The position numbers and the translations under genes are program-made. 11,368 nucleotides of DNA from TMED108 sp964386795 (GTDB taxonomy: Bacteria; Fidelibacterota; Marinisomatia; Marinisomatales; TCS55), in NCBI GenBank assembly GCA_964386795.1, contig CAYLUE010000048.1:1-11368 (forward strand). The letters run 5' to 3'. The notes under the pieces were generated by a model. The model saw nothing but the letters and a program-made list of their open reading frames with translations, was not told the origin of the DNA and searched no databases. Positions 7,048 through 11,368 of this stretch are shown here, piece after piece. Positions within the stretch are counted from its first letter, which is position 1. Each line of letters begins with the position of its first letter.

Positions 7048-8052
7048 TTAATTATTCTTTTCTTGAACTAGATTCCTATTCATTAAATCACTGACTATCT
7101 TTTTTGGGTCATCATTATTAAATAAAATTTTATATACGGCATTTGAAATTGGCATATCGACTTGGTACTTAATTGATAAATCATTTATAGCTTTTGCAGT
7201 ATTAACACCTTCAGCTATCATTTCCATAGAATTCAATACTTCATCTAAACTCTTTCCCTCACCTATTGATTCGCCAACATGTCTATTTCTACTATGCTTA
7301 CTCAAACAAGTTGCAATTAAATCACCCATACCACTTAAACCCGAGAAAGTAGAAGCAGTAGCTCCCATTTTTTCACCTAACCTAATTATTTCAGCCATTC
7401 CTCTTGTAATCAAAGCTGCTTTTGCATTGTCTCCAAAACCTATTCCATCACAAATACCTGTAGCAATAGCTATTACATTTTTTAACGATCCACCTAGCTC
7501 AACACCAATAATATCTTGATTTGTATATACGCGTAATATACCAGAAGAAAAAACAGACTGAATTTTCTCGGCAATATTTATATGCTTTGAAGCTGAAACT
7601 AATGTGGTTGGTTGTTCATTAATTACTTCTTCAGCGTGACTTGGTCCATACAAGGACACAATATTATCAAAATTAGGTATAGTAATTTCCTCAGTAATTA
7701 CTTCGCTCATTCTTAATAATGTTTTATCTTCAAGTCCTTTTGCAGTGTTGACTATAATTTGACTATCTTTTAAAAAGGGATTTATTTTAGCAATAATACC
7801 ACGAACAGCGCTAGATGGTGTAGCTACTACAACTATTTCTGATTCAGATAACGAATTCTCAAGATTATAATCAAAATTGATATTTGAGTTAAAAGTAAAA
7901 TTTAAAAGATTTGGGTGAATACGGGTTTTATTAAAATTTAATAGTTTATCTTCATCGTAATGCCACATAGTAATCAAGTGGGAATTATTTGATAAGGATT
8001 GAGCAATAGCGCTGCCCCATGTGCCACATCCTAATACTAATATTTTATTCAT
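7048..8052 (-). CDS. gpsA: Glycerol-3-phosphate dehydrogenase [NAD(P)+] GpsA
   Basis: GpsA reduces dihydroxyacetone phosphate to sn-glycerol-3-phosphate with NAD(P)H, providing the backbone for phospholipids. The N-terminal Rossmann fold starts with ILVLGCGTWGSAIA (residues 4-17, GxGxxG type). Other family blocks are NTAKGLE with K105, YGPSHAEEV (135-143), the catalytic-lysine block GGSLKNVIAIATGICDG with K191, the GMGDLIATC block containing D244, and SRNRHVG (254-260). At 334 residues the length is normal. The ATG lies 4 bp after the stop of the acyl-CoA synthetase gene and has no Shine-Dalgarno of its own, so the two are probably co-transcribed and translationally coupled. Pairing with a fatty-acid-activating enzyme fits lipid metabolism. 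Confidence 0.96.
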   Translation of the reverse strand: MNKILVLGCGTWGSAIAQSLSNNSHLITMWHYDEDKLLNFNKTRIHPNLLNFTFNSNINFDYNLENSLSESEIVVVATPSSAVRGIIAKINPFLKDSQIIVNTAKGLEDKTLLRMSEVITEEITIPNFDNIVSLYGPSHAEEVINEQPTTLVSASKHINIAEKIQSVFSSGILRVYTNQDIIGVELGGSLKNVIAIATGICDGIGFGDNAKAALITRGMAEIIRLGEKMGATASTFSGLSGMGDLIATCLSKHSRNRHVGESIGEGKSLDEVLNSMEMIAEGVNTAKAINDLSIKYQVDMPISNAVYKILFNNDDPKKIVSDLMNRNLVQEKNN

Positions 8053-8056
8053 GTAT

Positions 8057-9832
8057 CTATTCAGAATACATTGAATTTATCTCAGAAGACCAATTATCAT
8101 TAATTTGTTTTCTGCGAATTTTTAATGTTGGAGTTAGCTCCCCGTCATCAATGGTAAAGTCTCTTGGAAGTATTACGAATTTTTTGATTTGCTCTGGATT
8201 TGAAAATTCATTATTTAATCGGCCAACTTCATTCTCGACCTCTGAAAAAATATCTTTATTTTCAGTAAAATCTGAAAGGCTAAAAGAATTTTCCTCAAGC
8301 ATTTTTATTTGAAGAGCTGGATCTTTTGGAATTTTATGTGCATCTATTTTTACTTTATCCCTTAATATAACTCCAACATCTAAGGTTAATAGTGCAGAGC
8401 AATATTTTTTATTATCGCCAACTAAAAAACATTGTGAAACCATAGGAATAGATTTCATTGTTTCTTCAATCACTAATGGGGCAATATTTTTACCAGCGGA
8501 GCTAACATAAATTTCTTTCTTTCTTCCGGTAATATATACATATCCATTCTCATCTACTTTTCCAACATCACCAGTATGAAACCATCCATCTATTATCTCT
8601 TTTGCGGTAGCTTCGGGATTATTATAATAACCTTTCATGATATGGTCACCTTTTAATAGAAGCTCACCATCCTCTGCAACTTTCACCTCAGTTTCAGGAA
8701 TACATTTTCCAACTGAACCAATTTTGTTATGGTTATTATAATTTAATGTTGCACCTGCGGTAGTTTCCGTTAGCCCCCATCCTTCATACAAAGGTATACC
8801 TAAAAATTGAAATAATTTTAAAATATCTGGATTTATAGGTGCAGCACCTGTAATTGCAAATTTTAGGTTACTGAATCCTGCTGCTTCTTTCAATTTTTTC
8901 TTAAACACCGAAGATAAACCTGGAATTTTAAGTCCAATTTTTAAGATTGCTTTTGAATCAATAGCTGATTTTAGATTCGAATAAACTTTTTCATAAATTC
9001 GTGGTACTGAAATAAACAAGTGCGGTTGGATTTCTTTTGCATAATCTACTGTATTTAAAGGGCTATCTACGATATGCATATGCATTGCACTTTTTACCCA
9101 AAAATGACAATCAACAAGTTGGCCAAATACATGAGCCCCTGGTAGCCAAGATACATATAATTCACCTTGATTAAATTTTAACATTTCTGATGTTGATGAA
9201 AGTGCAAAAGACCAATTTTTAAATGATAATTCTACTCCCTTTGGATTTCCTGTTGTTCCGGATGTATAGATTAACGAGCAAGTATCATTTTTATCTATTT
9301 TATTGCATCTATCCATAACAGCATCTGAATTGATATCTTTTCCCATTTCAATAAATTCATCCCAAGAAATTATTTTTTGATGATTTAATTTTTCAACCCC
9401 ATTCATTGTTACTACCAATTCTACGCAATCTAAATTATCCAGAACATGTAATAATCGATTGTTAGGCATTTTATCATTTTCATCTCCATCGTTTGGATTA
9501 TTACCAAGAAAAACTATTTTAGATTCTGAATTACCTACAATCCATTCAACCTCACTAGATGAACAAGTGTGATATACGCCAACAGAAACGCTATTAATTA
9601 ACTGTATCGCTGAATAGCACGCACTCCATTCTCTTCTATTGTAACTATAGATACTTACCTTATCATTTTTTTCAATACCATACGCCAATAAGGATTTAGC
9701 TATAGATTCAGTTACATTGTAGAACTGCTCCCAGGAGTCTGTTTGCCAATTTCCATCTGAATCTTTAATAGATAGAGCAGGTTCGGCTGAGTATTTTTTT
9801 GCATTTTCTAATAAAACTTGAGGTGTGATCAT
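8057..9832 (-). CDS. Long-chain acyl-CoA synthetase (AMP-forming), FadD15-like
   Basis: This is an adenylate-forming ligase of 591 residues that activates a fatty acid to acyl-AMP and then acyl-CoA. Conserved motifs are the P-loop YTSGTTGNPKG (189-199), the A5 motif YEGWGLTET (349-357), WFHTGD (417-422) with the ATP-ribose-binding Asp, and GRKKEI (436-441) with the hinge Arg. The catalytic lysine region TPTLKIRRK (568-576) puts K571 at the expected place. The spacing and SWLPGAHVFGQ (228-238) resemble the bacterial FadD15 and eukaryotic ACSL long-chain enzymes more than medium-chain or peptide-synthetase relatives. No membrane segment is obvious. The ATG has an AGGAG six bases upstream. A promoter and a palindrome precede it, and gpsA follows at 4 bp. 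Exact chain-length preference cannot be read from sequence. Confidence 0.93.
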   Translation of the reverse strand: MITPQVLLENAKKYSAEPALSIKDSDGNWQTDSWEQFYNVTESIAKSLLAYGIEKNDKVSIYSYNRREWSACYSAIQLINSVSVGVYHTCSSSEVEWIVGNSESKIVFLGNNPNDGDENDKMPNNRLLHVLDNLDCVELVVTMNGVEKLNHQKIISWDEFIEMGKDINSDAVMDRCNKIDKNDTCSLIYTSGTTGNPKGVELSFKNWSFALSSTSEMLKFNQGELYVSWLPGAHVFGQLVDCHFWVKSAMHMHIVDSPLNTVDYAKEIQPHLFISVPRIYEKVYSNLKSAIDSKAILKIGLKIPGLSSVFKKKLKEAAGFSNLKFAITGAAPINPDILKLFQFLGIPLYEGWGLTETTAGATLNYNNHNKIGSVGKCIPETEVKVAEDGELLLKGDHIMKGYYNNPEATAKEIIDGWFHTGDVGKVDENGYVYITGRKKEIYVSSAGKNIAPLVIEETMKSIPMVSQCFLVGDNKKYCSALLTLDVGVILRDKVKIDAHKIPKDPALQIKMLEENSFSLSDFTENKDIFSEVENEVGRLNNEFSNPEQIKKFVILPRDFTIDDGELTPTLKIRRKQINDNWSSEINSMYSE

Positions 9833-9849
9833 AATAATCTCCTAAATAT

Positions 9850-9867
9850 TTGATTGTACACATTCAA
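9850..9867 (-). promoter_or_regulatory. 18-bp palindrome in the acyl-CoA synthetase leader (possible operator)
   Basis: The minus strand reads TTGAATGTGTACAATCAA, an inverted repeat with seven of eight half-site positions paired around a central GT. It lies between the predicted promoter and the Shine-Dalgarno of the acyl-CoA synthetase gene. Its TGAAT...TCA arms resemble operators of TetR-type fatty-acid regulators such as Bacillus FadR. No such regulator is in the window, so the link is inference. Confidence 0.35.
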
Positions 9868-9893
9868 CCAAAACTTGAAATTCAACTTATAAG

Positions 9894-9922
9894 AATATAG
9901 TTTAATTTAAATCATTAATCAA
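9894..9922 (-). promoter_or_regulatory. Predicted promoter of the acyl-CoA synthetase-gpsA transcript
   Basis: On the minus strand TTGATT (9922-9917) is followed after 17 bp by TATATT (9899-9894). The predicted start near 9887 gives a leader of about 55 nt. It stands back to back with the tRNA-Leu promoter, the two -35 boxes being 10 bp apart. Confidence 0.5.
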
Positions 9923-9932
9923 TTCTCAGTAC

Positions 9933-9962
9933 TTGACTTCAGAGTAAAAATCCTAATAATTT
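9933..9962 (+). promoter_or_regulatory. Predicted promoter of tRNA-Leu
   Basis: TTGACT (9933-9938, five of six consensus positions) is followed by overlapping -10 candidates TAATAA (9954-9959, 15-bp spacer) and TAATTT (9957-9962, 18-bp spacer). Either would start transcription about 15-25 nt before the tRNA. It diverges from the acyl-CoA synthetase promoter. Confidence 0.5.
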
Positions 9963-9986
9963 ATTTAACAAATCTATAGAATAAAT

Positions 9987-10068
9987 GCCGGGGTGGCGGA
10001 ATTGGTAGACGCGCGCGACTCAAACTCGCGTATCGCAAGGTGTGGGGGTTCGAGTCCCCCCTCCGGCA
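9987..10068 (+). tRNA. tRNA-Leu (anticodon CAA)
   Basis: This is a class II tRNA of 82 nt. The acceptor is GCCGGGG with CTCCGGC (one G-U), and the discriminator is A at 10068. The anticodon stem is CGCGA with TCGCG around loop CTCAAAC, giving anticodon CAA at 10021-10023, which reads TTG. A variable arm (TATCGCAAGGTG region) and the T arm GGGGG-TTCGAGT-CCCCC follow. The GGTAGACGC D-arm is typical of leucine tRNAs. CCA is not encoded. An 11-T run at 10078-10088 just downstream may help end the transcript. It is one of the few plus-strand genes here. Confidence 0.96.
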
Positions 10069-10131
10069 CTTTAATTATTTTTTTTTTTCAAATCCCTCCA
10101 AAGTAGACAAAAATAAAATTATATAAAAAAC

Positions 10132-10161
10132 TTGCATTTTTAATCGTTAAACTTTTACTTT
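10132..10161 (+). promoter_or_regulatory. Predicted promoter of the structured RNA candidate
   Basis: TTGCAT (10132-10137) and TACTTT (10156-10161) are 18 bp apart. The start would fall near 10167-10170, exactly where the base-paired, GC-richer RNA segment begins. Confidence 0.4.
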
Positions 10162-10166
10162 AACCC

Positions 10167-10264
10167 ATCAAGGTGCTGGCTTGGTACCTTTGGTATGTGG
10201 AAGGGGTAGGCGTTCACTCGGTTCCGAGGTCTTTGTGAACACTACCCCATTTTCTTTCTTTTTT
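10167..10264 (+). ncRNA. Candidate structured small RNA, family not recognised
   Basis: A GC-richer island of about 85 bp sits in otherwise AT-rich intergenic DNA and folds well on the plus strand. The 3' half is a long hairpin: GGGGTAG (10203-10209) pairs with CTACCCC (10242-10248), a small internal loop follows, then GTTCAC (10212-10217) pairs with GTGAAC (10235-10240), with a small CTCG...CGAG helix inside. A U-rich tract (10250-10264) follows, as in an intrinsic terminator. The 5' half can form AAGGT (10170-10174) with ACCTT (10186-10190), or alternatively TACC with GGTA (10185-10195); these exclude each other. No reading frame or plus-strand gene follows, so a stand-alone RNA is more likely than a riboswitch. 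It lacks the SRP-RNA tetraloop core and a T-box sequence. It might be only a large terminator. Confidence 0.5.
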
Positions 10265-10476
10265 ATATAAATGTAAAACATTAATTTATCTAGCATATAT
10301 CCAAATATATGTGAATTTATAAATATCAATAATTTACTTTAAGAGTATAGTGATAATTTACAATTATTAGCTGTTTTATGTATTAATTGTAGTGATTTAT
10401 ATAGCGTATACTATCCAAAAATTAATTTGGATATGTAATTTTTATATACACTTAAAGTTTTATTTGAGGTTAGGGT
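10265..10476. other. AT-rich non-coding stretch with several palindromes
   Basis: I see no gene in these 212 bases. Three inverted repeats stand out: CATATAT-CCAA-ATATATG (10294-10311), TACAATTA with TAATTGTA (10359-10366 and 10384-10391), and TATCCAAA with TTTGGATA around a 6-nt loop (10412-10433). The first and third share the TATCCAAA word. None is followed by a clear T tract, so they look more like protein-binding or extruding palindromes than terminators, but palindromes are common by chance in DNA this AT-rich. Confidence 0.4.
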
Positions 10477-10507
10477 AAAAAAAAAGTCGCGTTAAGCGAC
10501 TTTTTTT
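10477..10507 (-). terminator. Intrinsic terminator of the small membrane/coiled-coil gene pair
   Basis: GTCGC (10486-10490) pairs with GCGAC (10496-10500) around loop GTTAA. The flanking run of nine A and seven T extends the stem and supplies a U tract in both directions. It lies 15 bp beyond the stop of the gene at 10523-11014 and can also stop plus-strand transcription from the RNA side. Confidence 0.88.
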
Positions 10508-10522
10508 AATATAAACTTTATA

Positions 10523-11014
10523 TTACTTCTTCTTATCCTTTTCTGGATTTTCTAATTCTTTAACGCGGTTAGTTAACTGTGTAATCGATTGCTCTAGGTC
10601 AGATAATTTTCTTTTTGTTAATCTTCTTTGACTGTCAAAACTATCTTGTAGATCTGCAACTTCATTATTGGTACGGTCAATCTTTTTATTAGTAAGGCGA
10701 CTATATTCATCTAAATTATATTGTACTTCCTCAATTTTATCGGATAATTGATTGGCTTTTTCATTGATTAGGTTTGTATTTGAAATTATATCTTCCTGTG
10801 CTTTTCTAATATGTTTGCCTCTGCCTTCAAATTTCAAATTAAATTGCCTTAATCCTTCTCTAAATTCCTTATCAATTACATCAAGATGTTCTGAGTCATT
10901 GCTATCTAGCTCTGACATTCGAGACTTCATGTCATCAGCCATCAATTGAAAATAAACTCCAGCTATTAACAAAACACCCAGTAATCCAAAAATAATTTTA
11001 TCCTTAACGCTCAT
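10523..11014 (-). CDS. Small membrane-anchored coiled-coil protein, function unknown
   Basis: I do not recognise the family. The 163-residue protein begins with a short basic segment and one hydrophobic helix (about 6-24, IIFGLLGVLLIAGVYF). A long charged region follows (about 28-155) with heptad-like spacing of I, L and V, for example the stretches LINEKANQLSDKIEEVQ and LSDLEQSITQLTNRVKELE, indicating an extended coiled coil. It ends with a very basic KDKKK tail. No signal-peptide cleavage site is evident, so an N-terminal membrane anchor is likely. The ATG has AGAGGA about six bases upstream. The preceding gene ends 13 bp before, so the two are probably one operon, ended by the hairpin at 10477-10507. 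A structural or scaffolding role is conceivable but not shown. Confidence 0.8.
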   Translation of the reverse strand: MSVKDKIIFGLLGVLLIAGVYFQLMADDMKSRMSELDSNDSEHLDVIDKEFREGLRQFNLKFEGRGKHIRKAQEDIISNTNLINEKANQLSDKIEEVQYNLDEYSRLTNKKIDRTNNEVADLQDSFDSQRRLTKRKLSDLEQSITQLTNRVKELENPEKDKKK

Positions 11015-11027
11015 CGTTTCCTCTAGT

Positions 11028-11368
11028 TTAACTTATACCTTCTAATCTTTTTTCCCACTCACTAAGGTCGGTTTTTTCTCCAGTAGCTTCATCGTCGTTA
11101 TCACCTGCGGGTTTAATATCTTGTGCGCTGTGTACTTCACCGGATTTGATTTGCTGCAACAATTTCTCTTTTTCATCGGAGCTCTTCTTAAGGCCATCCA
11201 TTAAATCATCGACTTCTTTGTTAAAATCATCGATAGTTGCTTCAAGCCTTATCATTAACTCATCAAGCAAAGATTGTCCATAGGAAGCATTAATGCCATC
11301 TAGTAGATCGTCTAGCTTATTTTGAAGATAACCTTCTCTTTGTTCTTTTTTACTAAAATCAATACTCA
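11028..11368 (-). CDS. Small acidic helical protein, function unknown (5' end at window edge)
   Basis: The reading frame is open from the stop at 11028 to the right edge. A TTG at 11270 could start an 80-residue form, but 32 further codons lie upstream and look coding: they begin SIDFSKKEQREGYLQNKL and continue smoothly into the rest. The last two bases of the window complete a possible NTG start (11367-11369) whose first base is missing, so the true protein is probably about 114 residues. It is rich in Asp, Glu and Lys with two similar LDDLLDGI and VDDLMDGL segments, helical up to about residue 80, then a flexible acidic stretch and a final helix DLSEWEKRLEGIS. No transmembrane segment is present. 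It lies 13 bp ahead of the coiled-coil membrane gene and may partner it. The family is not recognised. Confidence 0.7.
   Translation of the reverse strand, partial: SIDFSKKEQREGYLQNKLDDLLDGINASYGQSLLDELMIRLEATIDDFNKEVDDLMDGLKKSSDEKEKLLQQIKSGEVHSAQDIKPAGDNDDEATGEKTDLSEWEKRLEGIS

Noticed and set aside
10160..10250. SRP RNA, T-box or other named riboswitch
   Set aside because: The SRP apical core (GGAA loop with the AGCAG strand) is absent on both strands; a GGTACC-like string recalls T-boxes, but the antiterminator sequence and a downstream gene are missing.

Overview
The window is an AT-rich, gene-dense bacterial chromosome segment with almost all genes on the minus strand. Its backbone is the conserved translation and transcription-factor operon rimP-nusA-infB-rbfA-truB-ribF. 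Upstream of it lie a TPR membrane protein, tRNA-Arg, gpsA and a long-chain acyl-CoA synthetase. Low GC, short intergenic spaces, a fadD-type ligase and a 100-N scaffold gap suggest a metagenome or single-cell assembly of a free-living marine-type bacterium, for example Marinimicrobia/SAR406-like. That taxonomic guess rests on overall character only and is weak. No phage, insertion sequence, CRISPR array or defence gene is visible.

Region by region, with minus-strand genes read from high to low coordinates. (1) 11368-10523: two small genes, an acidic helical protein cut by the window edge and a membrane-anchored coiled-coil protein, closed by a strong hairpin terminator at 10477-10507. (2) 10508-9987: a non-coding stretch. 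It holds AT-rich palindromes, an unidentified plus-strand structured RNA candidate of about 95 nt with its own promoter and terminator-like 3' hairpin (about 10167-10264), and tRNA-Leu(CAA) on the plus strand. (3) 9986-9833: back-to-back promoters for tRNA-Leu and the acyl-CoA synthetase, with an 18-bp palindrome in the synthetase leader. (4) 9832-6226: acyl-CoA synthetase, gpsA (4 bp apart), tRNA-Arg(CCT) and a TPR protein, all co-directional. (5) 6195-1: a promoter with a perfect TATAAT, then at once a terminator-like hairpin, then rimP, nusA, infB, rbfA, truB and ribF, tightly packed with several stop/start overlaps; ribF runs off the left edge.

The operon combines 30S maturation (RimP, RbfA), transcription elongation and termination control (NusA), initiation (IF-2), tRNA modification (TruB) and flavin cofactor synthesis (RibF), an arrangement seen across many bacterial phyla. 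The acyl-CoA synthetase/gpsA pair links fatty-acid activation with glycerol-3-phosphate supply for phospholipids.

The most useful observations are these. The N gap between infB and nusA is almost certainly an assembly artefact, because an identical 55-bp sequence flanks it on both sides. The hairpin between the rimP promoter and rimP looks like a leader attenuator. The structured RNA downstream of tRNA-Leu matches no family I can recall.
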